Shown: piece after piece, positions 11,503 through 24,662 of the stretch
How positions within the stretch are numbered: position 1 is the first letter of the stretch
Layout: each line of letters opens with the position of its first letter
DNA from: Paramecium tetraurelia
Taxonomy: Eukaryota; Ciliophora; Oligohymenophorea; Peniculida; Parameciidae
Reading direction: 5' to 3'
NCBI RefSeq assembly: GCF_000165425.1
Contig: NW_001799533.1
Location: 3,127 to 67,126, forward strand
Length of the DNA: 64,000 nucleotides
Program-made: the position numbers and the translations under genes
The notes under the pieces: generated by a model
Seen by the model: only the letters and a program-made list of their open reading frames with translations
What the model was told of the DNA's origin: nothing
Database searches by the model: none

Positions 11503-12300
11503 TCAAAATTTTATGGTGTTGTTTTATCCTGTCTCGCTGAAAATTACCAAATATATATTTAATATGACATATTTTAAAATATCTGCAATCAGTAATATAA
11601 ATATCAAACTCGAGTTTTTCAAATTTATATACCCAGATAAACCATCATGTAATGACATTAATATAAGTAGAGGTGCGTCATAAATTATTACCTCTATGCT
11701 CTTCAAAATGTAGCTGCTAATCATTATGGTATTAGTAATATTTTTTATCTACTTTTTGGGAATGCAGAGAAAACAAAATTCTACTGGCAATAATACAAAT
11801 AGGATTGTTCGACAACTCAAAATATTATTTTTATAATTTAGAGGTTTCAAATCACATTCTCTAGGTTCTTCCTCTGTAATGAAGTTTTTTCTATACAAAT
11901 GACTAATTGGAATAAAAGATCTATTCTATAAATTAAATTAATCCATAAATAACAGCTTAATAGTACAACACATATGGAATACTCTCGAAATTTGGAATAA
12001 TGTAATAAAGTAGATTGTAATTTTAGTATGCGTTGATAATTTTAAGCAAAGCAAAGTAAATATGGCAATTCTTAAAACTACATCCAATACCACATTTGCG
12101 AAAAGAAATTTTCGAACTAAGGATTTGTTTTCTTTAAGAAACTGCAAAAACAGGAAAGTAATATTGATGGCTGTTTCTTAATGGAAGTTAAAATAACTAT
12201 CTTTTCTCTTCGCTTCTCTAAAAAGTAATCGAGGATTCAATTTAGATTGATTACTAGAATAAATGTCGTATTCATAATATTATAGTTCAATATTATGCAT
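11503..12300 (-). CDS. Multi-pass membrane protein, 265 aa, unknown family
   Basis: A single open frame from ATG 12300-12298 to TGA 11505-11503, no intron needed. The N-terminal 45 residues are polar. Hydrophobic segments follow at about residues 45-85 (VVLDVVLRIAIFTLLCL), 85-110, 145-165 (RTILFVLLPVEFCFLCIP), 175-200 and 225-255 (IFILLIADILKYVILNIYL), giving four to six predicted TM helices with short loops. I do not recognise the family. It is flanked by other minus-strand genes without overlap. Confidence 0.6.
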
Positions 12301-13146
12301 AGTTGCAGAAGTAAAATCGCTTTATGTATGTTCTTAAAGTGGTTGTAATAATTACAACTTAGAATCAAGCATCAAACCAGATTTGCTATAATTTCTGAGC
12401 TAAGACCTCATATTTCTGTATATATTATTATATCCGATTTAATAACACAAAAATATCATCTTATTGGTTTGATTGGATAACTAGCAAGAAGTCGATTGTT
12501 TACTTAAGAATAAAGGAATAATAAAATAAAGAAAGTGAATTTGATGTTAATTTAGATCTTCTCAAGTTTTAAATAACTACATTTCTATTTTAAACAAAAT
12601 TTTAAAACCAAAGAAAGAAATATTGATCACATGATCAGAATGGCAATATTCTCATATTTTGAACATTATCTGTTTTCTCCTATTTTTTAAGTACATAAGC
12701 TTTGATTTATCTCAGATCAATTGCGTGTAATTTTTTCTATTTATTTTTTGAAGTATAACCATCTTTAACAAAGCTCTAGAATAATTAATTTTAGAAAAGG
12801 AAAGCTTAAGTTATCGTTTGAGTAGATCAAATTTAATCAGATAGTTTCAGAGGAATCAAAGTAAAGAATTATAATATAAAAACAAATTGACATTAATACA
12901 TTTACAACTTGTGATGGATGACATAAAGATGAAAATGTTTTAATTATTAAAATAATAATATTATGAAATACTCAGGCTATTTAATAATATTCTTAAGTAA
13001 TTTAGATTATTAATTCTTTTTTTACCTAATGAAACCAATTTAACAACCTTTTTTATCCTCTAAGTTTATTTTTAAGTGTTTATATAAGGATTGGATTAAT
13101 TATAAATACTAAATATTAGTTTTAATATGATTTATGAAAATTATTA
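12301..13146. other. Long intergenic region, nothing identified
   Basis: 846 bp, unusually long for this compact genome. Both strands were scanned for TGA-free stretches with coding-like composition; none is convincing. A non-coding RNA or a strongly decayed gene cannot be excluded. Confidence 0.4.
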
Positions 13147-15817
13147 TCATATATTGTTGCATATCTATGGGTAGATTTCTTTGGAATTACTTGGTCTTTA
13201 TAATTTATTTGGATTAGCTTAATAAGTCCAAAATTAAGCTGGTGATTTTTATGAAATGTCACCTATGCTTCCATCTACACAAAGGACTAACCAAGTCAGA
13301 TTAGGCTCATTCTTAAGATTGCTAACTTAAGGTAATTAGTATCTAATAATGGGTCTTTCTTGTTCAGATGCATAAAGAGTTATGACAGGTTTGATTTCTT
13401 TAAAAATTGGATCATTATCAATAGCTGATGTGTCAATAGAATGTCCTTGTTATTTTTTAATATTTAATTCTTTTAGTTTTGGATCTATTGGGTCAAATGC
13501 AACAAAGAAAGTGTATTTTCTTTCGGCCAATTGATTGACATAGATTGCTTGAGCATTCTCACTTCCATAGAATTTCAAACCCCCACAATTTTCATTGAAA
13601 AAACCAACTGTACATTCTGTGTATGAAGCACCTAGTAGCAGTTCAAATTTATTATGCTTTGGAGTTTCCAATACAACAGTAAACTAACCCTTTATTGTGG
13701 ATCTTGGAATCATTGTCACTTCCAAGCTTTTGGTTTCCTGAGTGTTTTTGAATTTATTACAATATAAATAATACCCTTTTTTCTCAGCTCCAAAATAGTA
13801 TTCTTTGACAACCATATTATATAAAACACTGTCCTAATCTACAGTAACTAAAATAATCTTAAATAAATATTACTCAATCTTGATGGGATAGGTTTAACTC
13901 TTCCGCAATCGTCTTCGTTTTTATAGAAATATAAAATGACATCATTTAATTCTTAACCAGTTTAAATATCCACTATATTGACCTAAAGATTTGTAAATTT
14001 AAGATTATTAATATATTCTTTCTGATTTTAAGAGAATTTCTTTTCTTCTTCATGTGTTCTATGTCTTTGCCACAATAACCTAGTATTTTTTGCCGTTTCA
14101 ATTTCATAAATATCGATTTGTATCTTTTTTTCTCCTTCACTGCAAATTTGTACATGATTTTATAAGATGTTTTTAATTTCATCTTTATTACCTTAAACTC
14201 CGAACATGCCATCTGTGTTTTCATTTGCTTAAGGATATAGAATATTCTTTATCATCAATTTAGGAATGTATGATACATTGGGAGAATTTACATATTCAGT
14301 GACCACGACTTGCATTTTTGGAGCCAAGATCGTAACTCTAGAGTTTCCTTTTAGATCGATATCTTTGTTATTGTTTTACTATTTGAAAACATTAATCAAT
14401 GGTTCACATCCTGTTACATTCTCAATTCCTGTAGGATACACAAGAGGACTTTTATTTTCTTTGATTACCTTTTAGTTTTCAATAATGATATTATCCATCT
14501 AAGGGGGTAATGTTGGTACAGAAAACACTAATAAAAATGAAAAGATGAAAATTATTATCGCTAATAAAACAAATATCCAATCTAAAGTTCTATTTGGGAT
14601 TTATTAAGTTTTCACACTTGTATCAACCTGCAATAAAGCCATAGACAAGGCAAATCCACTGATTACAAGTAATAAGATTGAGAAGCCAGCTTTGAATAAA
14701 TTTTATGACATCGAATCAGAAAATGCATTACAACAAGATATGTTCAGGCATTTCTAAGTTGAATCTGTTTCCCATGATATTGCTTAATTCTGAGGTTCAC
14801 ATTATATTTTTTCTAAATATTTTTTGCATTAGGCATTTTCTTACATCCAACTCTCATGAGTATTTCTCATTTATTGAGTGCAATCATTGATATAAGTTGT
14901 TCTGACTTATTCACTGAGTCTGATGACATGAAATGAACAAGCAGCAATCAAAAAGATTATGATAAGATTAGCATAACCTACTGTTTCAAAAAGATCATTC
15001 CTGTATATAAATGTCAATAAAAAAGATATTAATGCTGTGATTATTGCTCCAACAGCTAAAATATAAAAGATTGTGAATGCACGATTAGGTGCAATAGGAG
15101 AGTATGGAGTTGCCAAATCTGCTAACACTTAATTTGAATAAAGGAGTGCAAATGAAGCTATGATGATTGTTGTTAAAGAAAAAACATAGATGCACACTCT
15201 CAACTAATTCTTCTATTGAATTGTGATATAACTAGTAAATGCTACGTACATTAACATTAAACTAATTAAGATCACAATTGGAATTGCTATGTATAATCCA
15301 TAAGTGTAATAACTCATGTATTATGTGGGAGTTGTTTAACTATCATAATGTCTTGCTAAATAAAAATCTTTCCCAATCCTATACCAAAATACTATGAACA
15401 CTAATAAAAAACAGTTAAATAAAATGTTTAAGAATGATCCCAAAAATACTACAATGGAGAATCTTTAATCCACATCCAAGACTTCATGTGTTTACTAATG
15501 ATCATCTTATGTTCTTACTGTTGTTGTATTAAACCAATAAAAAATGATACCCTAAATTCAAATTAACATAGATTCTTACACATAAAATCAATGAGAATAT
15601 TGCTGACATTAACAAAAGTATCATTATAGTGAAAGAATATTGATTGAAAAACACTAAGGAAACTACGATTAATCCTATTGCGAAAAGCAAAGTTAAAATT
15701 GTTAATCTGGTCGACAATTCTTAAAGTAAAAATTATATTCATACTTTGTTTAGCTAATAATTCTCTTTCAGACCATCCTTCGTTATATTTATGGCATTTC
15801 TAATTGATCAACTCCAT
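13147..15817 (-). CDS. Large polytopic membrane protein, 860 aa, nine TM helices
   Basis: ATG 15817-15815, TGA 13149-13147. Introns of 25 nt (near 15721-15745), about 37 nt (near 15474-15510) and 26 nt (near 13858-13883) yield 860 codons. After a short cytosolic N-terminus come nine hydrophobic segments in the first 430 residues, for example TILTLLFAIGLIVVSLVFF, TTIIIASFALLYS and WIFVLLAIIIFIFSFLL. The C-terminal 430 residues are soluble, strand-rich and cysteine-poor. The family is not recognised; a transporter or receptor role would be guesswork. The second intron is longer than most in the window and is needed to avoid a TGA, so this join is less sure. The gene lies 98 bp downstream of SYF1. 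Confidence 0.65.
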
Positions 15818-15915
15818 ATTAACTGTAAATTTTATATTATTATTTATATCAAATATTTGCTACTAATTCTTTTATTTATATTAAAATAAAATATGAATAT
15901 AAAATTGATATTCTT

Positions 15916-18342
15916 TCATACTTACCCTAATTATCCCTTCTCTACTCTCTCTTTAATCTTTTTTGGATCCGGAGGCATTAAACTGAATTTGGCCACCACA
16001 CTTTTTGATATTCTTCTGAATTCTTTATAAGTATCTTCATTTCCATGATGCAATTCAAAATTCTCCCAAGTTTTCCATAATCCAAAATCATCGAATCTTG
16101 GATCACTGAATTAAGAAATATGTATATAGACTGCTCTTGCTCTGTCTATTTCCCCAAATTTTCTCTCCAATTAAGCTAATCTTAATCCCATTTGAATTAA
16201 TTCTGCCTCTTATAAATTTTCAATTGCACTCTCAAATACAGGTCTAGTTTTCGTAATACCCAAATATAATGCTACCTTGGCTATATAAATATTATAACTA
16301 AATAAATGATATATCTTACGCTTCCATTTTATCCTGGTATTCAACATTAAATACCATTCTATCATAAATTTCAATAGCATGATTTAATAATCCATATTGT
16401 TCCTCAAATTCTCCATACATTAAATAAAATATTCGATTTTTCTAATATCATAATAAATATTACATCTTTTGGCACTTATTCGATAACAGTTTCAAAGAGG
16501 TTTCTAGTTCTTTCTATTTTTTGACCCCTATACCTTTAAATAAATTTAGTTATGTAAACAATCCATAAGTCATACAAAGCTGGCCAATCGAATAATTAGA
16601 CTCCAGCCTCAAAAACCTTAAAGGACTCCTCATAGAATGCATTATCTTCCAAAAGTTGAGCATAATTAATGATAATAAAAGGAGTCACAACTTTTAATTC
16701 GACCATGCGTTTATAAGCTGCACGCAATGATTTAAAATTTCCAAAGTTCCTCTCTAAATCTAGATAGAGTTGCCATAATTGTAATGAATAGGGCACCATT
16801 TCTGATGGAGTCATTTTATCTAATTTCTTTACATACTTTTTAAATAACCCTTACTTAATTACAGTAAGAGAATCATTCACAAATCCATCTATAAGTAATG
16901 TTTCAACCCATTATGACCATAGATTGACATGTTCTTCAATATTTTTGAATTCTATTTTTGATCCCTTATGGAAGATTTAATTGCAAGTTTTCCAATCACC
17001 CTTATCTCTATAATATTTAGCATAAGCTATCCAAATATCACTCAACTTTCCATTATCTGCTAGATTAGGTTCAACAATTTCAAGTGCTTCAGTGAAGGTT
17101 TTCAAAGCCATTCTTTCATCTCCTTTGACTAATACAATTCTTTTTAACCATTCCTCAACATTATATTTGTTTTATCTCAATATACATGAATTCAAAAGTA
17201 TGGGTCTTCTTTCCAAAAGTTCATCCAATCTGTCCATTTTTAATAATAACTCATCTTCTATTTAGACTTCATCATCTTATGATGACTTTATTTTTAGTAA
17301 TTAATCCAATTTAGTTGATAATATTGTATCATCAATATCATCCTGATTTTCATCATTCTCATCAAAATCTTCCAGCATTTAGATAATTGTTTCTTCATAT
17401 TTGACATATGCATTAAAAACCAAACTAAAATCTTTAACTGTTAACACATTATTGACTGCATCTTCAAATGTATCTCTAGCTTATTCAAATTAACCTGTTT
17501 TTATGTAATAGTCAGCTAATTTTATCCATAATTATCCAATCTCATCTGAATATTTCTTAATTCCAAATTTCATTATTGATGCTGCATCAATTGGTAAATC
17601 ATTAGGATGTCTAGCAATGATTTCGCATAAATATTTCATAAAGTCATATTTGGTTTTTCCACTTGCAGAATTAAATTGATCATCATTTAAGATATCTACT
17701 AAAATTTAGCATGCCTTTCCCCACAATTGCTTTGATACTAAGTAATCTAAATATTCTTCTTTATAATCTGGATTTATCTTAATATATCTATTATATATAG
17801 AAATTGCAGTCGTTATTGATTCTGTTTTCGATATCTGTAAATTTAATTATAATTCATACCCATTAACAATAAGCTTTCCAAATTCTATGATGTTGAGTGA
17901 CTGGTAATGATTAAAGGGCTCGATCATACACATTTCTAGTTTGTGTATATTTCTACAATGATGCGCAATATTCAGCATACATCAACCAGATATTAGGCAT
18001 TTTGTGCATATATACTAGTGCTTTTTCAAAATAGGTAATCATTTCCTCAAATTTATTTGATAAGAATGTGCTTCTACCTCCCAAATCTTCTAGTTATTCC
18101 TTCAAATAATTGAACCATAATTTATAACAATTTGGAATGTATTTAAAGGCCCTTTCATACAAATCTATTCTAGTTGCATATGGTTTATCTCGATGCGCCT
18201 ATAATACAATCCACCATGCCCTCAATGTATATCTTGAATATTATTCTTGTTGGGTATCAGGGGCAGCAAAAACGACTTCGAATTTTGAACTACCCTTGAC
18301 TTCCAACTATTCCAATTTATAGTGAAGCAATTATGCATTCAT
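15916..18342 (-). CDS. SYF1: Pre-mRNA splicing factor SYF1 (XAB2), HAT-repeat protein
   Basis: ATG 18342-18340, TGA 15918-15916. Three introns (25, 22 and 22 nt) give 785 aa, close to the 850 aa typical of SYF1/XAB2. The protein is built of HAT helical repeats throughout. Diagnostic stretches are RAWWIVLQAH and MHKMPNIWLMYAEY near the N-terminus, QLWQLYLDLERNFG and ESFKVFEAG in the middle, and the end block FGLWKTWENFELHHGNED followed by the RRI motif. SYF1 is a scaffold of the Prp19-associated (NTC) complex acting in spliceosome activation and, in animals, in transcription-coupled repair. It lies head-to-tail 45 bp behind the TRAPPC2L-like gene. A second NTC-associated factor, PRL1, is at 24663. 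Confidence 0.93.
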
Positions 18343-18387
18343 TAATTTTTATAAAAATTCAATTATTTTAATAAATATTACTTTCTC

Positions 18388-18786
18388 TCACTCATCATTA
18401 TAATTATAAGAATTAACACAATCATCAATTTTTTTCAATAGGTCTTAGAGATTCTTTTCTTCGAAAAAAGGATTCAAAATATAAGATTTATACAAATCAT
18501 AGATCTATTTCAACAGATCCTTGGGTCTCTTTTCCTCCTTTGTACAAATCATTATTATCTTGTTCTCGGTCATACTCATGAATCCAAATATTTTCAATTC
18601 ATTCAAAATTCCGATTTATCCCATATAACCATTATTAGGCGAAATTTGATAAGCAAGCTCAATCAAATCGCATTATGTATTGATAATCAATTCTATAAAG
18701 GCTTCATCAAAGTTTTCATAATTCCTACAAATAATAGGAACATTTTTTGAATCAAGCAAACATATATATTTTATCGTATTTTTCAT
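18388..18786 (-). CDS. TRAPP complex subunit 2-like (sedlin family), 132 aa
   Basis: An intronless frame from ATG 18786-18784 to TGA 18390-18388, 132 codons, matching the usual 135-140 aa. It shows the longin/sedlin fold signature: a first strand (IKYICLLDSKNVPIIC), helix 1 with FDEAFIELIINTQCDLIEL, the strand block LKIFGFMSMTENKIIMIC, and the C-terminal helix LLKQIYDLYKSYILNPFF with the family's NPF element. TRAPPC2L is a small subunit of the TRAPP Rab-activating tethering complexes in ER-Golgi and endosomal traffic. Only 45 bp separate it from SYF1 downstream, so 3' UTR and promoter must be very short. Confidence 0.8.
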
Positions 18787-18992
18787 TGTATAATTATTAT
18801 ATAATTAATGATTTATTACTCAAACAAATAATTATATTATAGAAATTTTGAAACAGTGAATAAATTGGAAAAAGATAGGTTTTCCATTTAAATACATTCA
18901 GAAAAAGGTGACCCCCTTCGTTTGGCTAATTTTTTTTTTTATAAATTTGATTTAGTTCAGATAGATTTTATATAATAAAATTATTAAGTAAA

Positions 18993-19978
18993 ATGTCGAG
19001 CAATTCTGATTCTCAGGTTCAGTTTAATAGCGAAGATTCAGAGATCAAGCCTGAAAGTTTATCTTCCATAAGCAAAAAATCAAAAAAAATCAAGAATAAG
19101 GTACAAAAGCAAACTAATTGGAATCCTGGAAGACCAGGGAAACCCTCGATTTCCTAATTACCTATTGATCAATTTCAAGTTATCAAGAGCAGTATGAAAA
19201 ACATATGGTTTTGTACTGATATTTCTATGAGATGTTTGATATACCTTTGCAAAAAAGGAAACATGATCCTTAAAGTAAAAACAGGAAAACCAGCAGAAAC
19301 GGTTAAAAAGGAGTTTCTAGATCTTTTTGGAAAGACTAATCTCAAATCCTATAAAAAATTTAAGAAGGAATTCAAGAAAAAACTTAAGGTATCATTATCA
19401 TATTCAACTAAGGAAAAAAATGCTGCCATCTTGTAGCACTTAGGGTACTCAGAATAAACAACCTATCTATTTCTATCTAATAATGATGGAGATCAAATAG
19501 ACCTAAAGTTGGAATGTGTTACAAATGAGACAAAATAAGGCCTCTTGTCACTCATAAGGTATTTATCTCCCTAATTCACCTATACATATAAAGTAATTGT
19601 TGAATGTTTCTATTCCCTCTTGGCCATGAGCTAATAAGAGGAAGATAATTAATTCAATATCAACAATATTGTTGAATCTATCGTTGAGAAATTAAAGTCT
19701 GACAAAAAAAATCATAAGATGATCTTTGATATGCAATTGATATAAGAACTTTTATTGGGTGATTATGTACTTATGAATGAAATTGTAATAAAGTATTTAT
19801 ATGTTAGGAAAATGAGCCCGAATAAGCTGTTTTACATCTGAGATCAAACGAAGGTGTTAACCTTCCCAATTTCACCGCTAACTCCTATAAAGATTAAGTA
19901 GAGTCTATTGAATAATATTCAAATTGGATCAATACCTTCATTCGGGAATTTGTTGAGATTTTAAAATAATATTAATGA
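18993..19978 (+). CDS. Basic protein with GRPGKP motif, 320 aa, function unknown
   Basis: ATG 18993, one 23-nt intron (GTAATAAAG...TTAG, near 19784-19806) that avoids a premature TGA, stop TGA 19976-19978, 320 aa. The N-terminus is serine/acidic then lysine-rich, followed by NPGRPGKPS, a GRP element as found in AT-hooks and in linkers of HTH proteins. A dense lysine stretch follows at residues 105-140 (KFKKEFKKKLKV). The second half is mixed alpha/beta without recognised motifs. Nuclear location is plausible from the basic segments, by inference only. The next gene begins 33 bp downstream on the same strand. Confidence 0.6.
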
Positions 19979-20011
19979 ATTATATTACAAATTAATAGTT
20001 CATAAAAATAA

Positions 20012-22685
20012 ATGATGAAAAATTAACTGCTCCATCAATCCGTTAGTATAATCATCCAACTCCATCAAGAATTGAAAGCAAATTCAACCATCTCATCGTA
20101 ACTTGCCTAATCACTTATTGATACAGCATAATAAATCGAAAGAGTTCAAAAATAAGAATAATAATAATTCAAATATGTGGATTACTCTAAAGATGAAAGT
20201 GTCTAAAAAACAATTAAAAATAAAAGGACTTCCAGCTAGATCGTTGTGAAAGTCTAGTCTCCCTAATGCAAAGAGATATTTTCTAGAGATTGCCTATAAG
20301 AGGTATTCATTATTGTTAATTAGTTAATATTACCATACCTGAATTTAAAAGATCTAATATCTTTCAGAGGTGTGAACTCAGTAATCTAAGAATCAATAAA
20401 GCAATATGTCAAGTAATATTTAGTGAAAGAGGAAAAGTCATTGGCACATCATCTCTTCTCTTCATATTACCTTGCATCTTTAAAAGATTATTTATATTCA
20501 TTCTTGCCCAAAGCCAAATGGTTTGAGTTTGATCATATTTAAGCAAAAAAGAATATCTCAAAGTATTATAGAGATTTTGAAGTCTTAAAGAAGGTTCGCT
20601 CAATACCCCAATAATATGAATATATATTTGATGTGTTGTTGCTTATCTTCTAAGGATAAAGAAAAGCTAATATTTCAAGTTTTGAGCAATTTAAAAAAGT
20701 AAATCTCAAACAAGGTTTAAAATATGAGAATATCATTCAAAATATTGATTAGTTTAGTCGAATCGATGAAAAAATAGCTAAGAAATTCTCAACTGAATTA
20801 CATAATACAATACTTCTATGTTAATCATTAATCTCATTGTATTACTTAGAAAATATCTTTACAATTGGAAGTGCTGCTTAAAGTGAACAACATTAGTTTA
20901 ATTAGATTTCATATTATTACAAATATCATTCAGATTTAATTAATTTTTGGAAAAGAGTAATTCATTAAGATTAAAAATTTCAACTATTTCTTAATTTTTC
21001 TGCAAACAAAGCAAGTTTAGAATCATAAAGTTTATCAGATAGTAAATGTTATATGGATAGAATAAACATTTTGATACTTTGTTTGAGTTATTGTGATGAT
21101 TAAACATTATTACAAAATCGATTAATCAACAAATAGTTTAAGGCGGAATGCGAGCTTTAATTAGAGGATAGGCTTGTTTTCAGCATATAAGCTTTTGAAT
21201 TTGCCAAACTTTATTAGAATCGATAATTTTAGAGAGATAAATATCTTTAAAATGAATTAGGATTCTTTAATCCTTTATTTGATATGGCCTATACATTTTT
21301 AATTGATAAACATTAAGAACTAGTTCAATTTAACAATTTTGAATATATTAAGTAATGTGATGATGAATTTACTTTCTATATCAATACTGCTTATACATAA
21401 TTACATAATTTAAACACTCTTAGAAGCGTTTTAGCGTAAAAACAATTAATAAGAGTCACGAAAGCTCATTTGAATCCTTTTAACAAAAAAAAATAATAAA
21501 TTTAATTGGCAGCTCATGCATTATAAAATCTAAGCACACTTGTCCAAAATAATCCAAAAATTTCATATAATTTCCAAATCCTTTATCCTCTCTACTTATA
21601 TTTAAAACTATTTATTATCATTTAACATACAATATTACCAACTTAATTTGATTCTAATGAAACTGTTGTGTATTTATACAATGAGTGTATTAAATACTTA
21701 AATATTCTTTTTACATTGGGTAAGCTATCAACATTAAATATGAGAAATATAATCAATTAATCTTTAGAGTACTTTGATTAAAATTAAAAGTCAGAAATAG
21801 CATAAAGGCTGAATTAATAATTTTTTTAGGTTTACTCAAATTTTAAGGGTAGTCTTGATTCAAGAGAAAAGACTCTAGAAATATTAACTGAAATAACAGC
21901 CATATTTGAAAGCATGAACATATATTAAATTGAGAAAATACCAGAATATGACTTCTTATAATTTGATACCATCTTTACTACTAAAATTTTAAATTACTTA
22001 AATTATTCTGATTTAATCAACTTTGCTTGTACATCTTCATAATCGAAGAAACTCTATATTACTCATCTATAATTAAGAATAGAAAATGAAGCAAATATCA
22101 TAAGAGCTTTTGAAAAATAAAATAAATAAACTCTTCAAAGTATACAAAAATTGAGACCAAAACTAGGGTTACAAAAGGATAAAGCTGTCTAATTAGTTCA
22201 ATAATTTACAATTAGTGACTTTAGTGAATTGAAAGCATTTAATCATCCAACATAAGCATTTGAAATTTTTTGCAAACCTTTTTTAATTTTATTTGACATT
22301 CCTTAAAAAAACAATACTAATTATTGGGCTACACTAAAATCTTTCCTGCTTTAGTCAAATTCATGGTCACAAATTTCAGAATTTCCCCCTGAAACGTTAT
22401 CAAGACAAAAAGTGAATTTAATCAAATAAATTCTAAAAAGCCCAAAGTTTGATTTAGTAGTATTAGCAAAACTTAGTTCACCTTTATTAAAATTTGTCAA
22501 TTGGCTTTAAGGTAAAAGAATTGTAATAATTAGGTATTTTAATACTACATAGTTATTTGAGATAATATTGTTTGGGAGAAAAGGAAGAGAATCTGTCAGA
22601 AGAATAATAATCACTATTTACTGTCTTAGATATTAAATAATGCATTTTATATAAAGCAATAAGATATATCAACTAAAATAAATGA
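20012..22685 (+). CDS. F-box-like plus dynein-stalk/MTBD-like protein, 883 aa, no AAA motor
   Basis: ATG 20012, TGA 22683-22685, one 22-nt intron near 22511-22532, 883 aa. Two leucine-rich F-box-like segments occur: ILPYLNLKDLISF at about residues 106-118 and ILNYLNYSDLINFACTSS at about 660. The middle is a long helical, glutamine-rich region. From about residue 705 to 840 the protein follows the order of the dynein heavy-chain stalk: a CC1-like helix, DFSELKAFNHPTQAFEI (compare the family's VK.M..PP..V), a spaced NYWATLKSFLL and ISEFPPETLS block, then SPKFD and a CC2-like helix ending FVNWLQG. No P-loop or AAA module is present. Substrate-adaptor and microtubule-binding roles are inferences from these motifs. 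It starts 33 bp after the preceding stop. Confidence 0.6.
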
Positions 22686-23322
22686 TTAAATAAATTTATG
22701 TTAAATTAATAAATAAAATAAGCATATATTTGGCAGTTTAAGATTCAATTTTAATGATACTTCTATCAAATAGTTGAAGGATTGGACGGTTGATGTATAA
22801 TAATTCTTCGGTTTTAAGTGAAAATTGTTAAAATATCCTAGCATTATAATTTTCGATAGATTTATCATTAATTTACAATCTATTTAATGTTATTTGTTAA
22901 AATTGACATATAGTCAATATCTAGTGTTAATTTTCTGGCTCTTAAACGGAAATTAAAAATTGAAATAGAATAGATATAGAATCCACTATATTTTAGTTTC
23001 AATTTATATATGGAGCTAGAGTATAAACTTGATTTTTATCGGCTTATCCTTGCCTTAAACACAAATAAGAGATTGATTTCATGATTAAAATAATTAATAT
23101 TAGTAATACATAATTAGTAAAAACACTTTATGAATTACCGCATAATTTTAGATCAATTTGTTTATTATTCTGTATTGATTCTAAAATTTTATAAATATCA
23201 TCTATAAAAGTGAAGAAATTAATGTTATAATTGTATATTAAAAATAATACATTCTTGATATGGCTGTTTTATCAGCTGTAACTATTTTAAAGGATCTTAA
23301 ATTATTAATAAAAGTATTATAT
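22686..23322. other. Intergenic between convergent genes
   Basis: 637 bp of highly AT-rich sequence between the stops of the F-box/stalk-like gene (+) and the coiled-coil gene (-). No coding frame or structured RNA is evident. Confidence 0.5.
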
Positions 23323-24330
23323 TCAATTGCATAATTATTTCATATAGTTTTCCCACTCTGTATTTGGCACTCCTTTTTTTATTATGTCATCATACAATGA
23401 GCTTATCATCATTGAATGTATTTTATTGTTTTCGGGTACTTGGCTTTTGATTTTGATTACTAAATCATAGAATTCTCTTTTCGAAGTATTATTCTAAGAT
23501 TATTCTTAAACTAGAGATCTTAGATAACAAGCTTTAACTAATTTCTTAACTTCTGGATCTTCAAATTATTTGGAGAGCTATCGTAGTAATTTAAAGGTTT
23601 CCATATTATCAGAACTATTCAAGATTTCTTAAGCGTAATGAGTTATTCTCTAATACTGATCATTTTATGATAATTATTAAATCAAAGAAGAGATCTTATT
23701 ATTTAAAGCACTTAATGTTTTATTACTAGCTATAGTGCTTTCATCCGATTCACAAGAGTTATTGCTTAATTGTTATTATTGTTATAATTATTATGATGGA
23801 AATAATCTTTATTTTTGATAGCAATCATAAGAATGACCTTAGAAAGTATTCGCTCTTATGGGACCCCTTTATAATTTTTCTGACATTGTTTTTGAATATT
23901 ATATGTCTCTTTTTTCATTCTATTTAAAACTCATTTTCTCTAAAAACTCTCCTACCAATTTAATTATCATCTGAACTTCATTTGATATTGATTCAACTTC
24001 ATCAACAATTTATAATAATTCCTAATATTCTTCATTGATTATTTGTAAATCATTTTTAATAACTTTCTTTATAGAATTATCTTTGCTAGTTAGCATTTTC
24101 GAATAATTTTCTAATGAGTTAATCACTTTTTTTTTCAGTTATCTGGCATGCTTTACTACATCTTCATCATTGTCTTTTTCTCTGATAGCTTCTTATGATT
24201 ACAAAATCATTAACTATTAATGAATGAGTTCATCATCCAGATGATCCTCCTTTAAAGGTATTGCTGAAATATCAAGTAACATAGTCTTTTCATTAGACTG
24301 AATTCCTGAGATGTCCAAAAATCCTTACAT
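23323..24330 (-). CDS. Coiled-coil protein with polyglutamine stretch, 335 aa
   Basis: Intronless frame, ATG 24330-24328 to TGA 23325-23323, 335 aa. An acidic N-terminus is followed by two helical heptad regions (about residues 40-85 and 90-140), a low-complexity central part with a short glutamine run (QQLQQQQQL) and serine cluster, and a helical C-terminal 120 residues. No catalytic signature. Family not recognised; an adaptor or structural role is only a guess. Its start is 332 bp from the divergent PRL1 gene. Confidence 0.6.
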
Positions 24331-24662
24331 ATGTAAAATATCGATGAGATTAAAAAGAATAATTTATTATATTATTTTATTGTAATAAAACGGAATATTG
24401 ATTCCCAAATAAACTTGTAAAGACTTAGTTAATTATATGATATCAGTAATCTTAATTAATTTAAATATGAAAGGCAATCATTTAAACAATATTTCTTTTG
24501 AAGATCATATATACCTTAAAATTTCATGAAAGGAGGATATTAAATGAATTAAAACAAATCTTGATCTATGCTATTTAGATTGAAAACACCGATATTTAAC
24601 CATTTGTCTGCCTATTTATAATATTTGCTTGATTTATATTATAGTTAATTATAATATAAATA
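24331..24662. other. Shared promoter region of divergent genes
   Basis: 332 bp, very AT-rich, between the start of the coiled-coil gene (-) and PRL1 (+). It must hold both promoters. No defined element could be recognised by eye. Confidence 0.4.

Noticed and set aside
12301-13146. A hidden gene in the 846-bp spacer
   Set aside because: No frame on either strand combines an ATG, coding-like composition and a plausible stop; short TGA-free runs are expected by chance with a single stop codon.
19839-19841. Apparent stop TGA in the GRPGKP gene
   Set aside because: A 23-nt intron near 19784-19806 shifts the frame so that this TGA is not read; the resulting protein ends naturally at 19976-19978.
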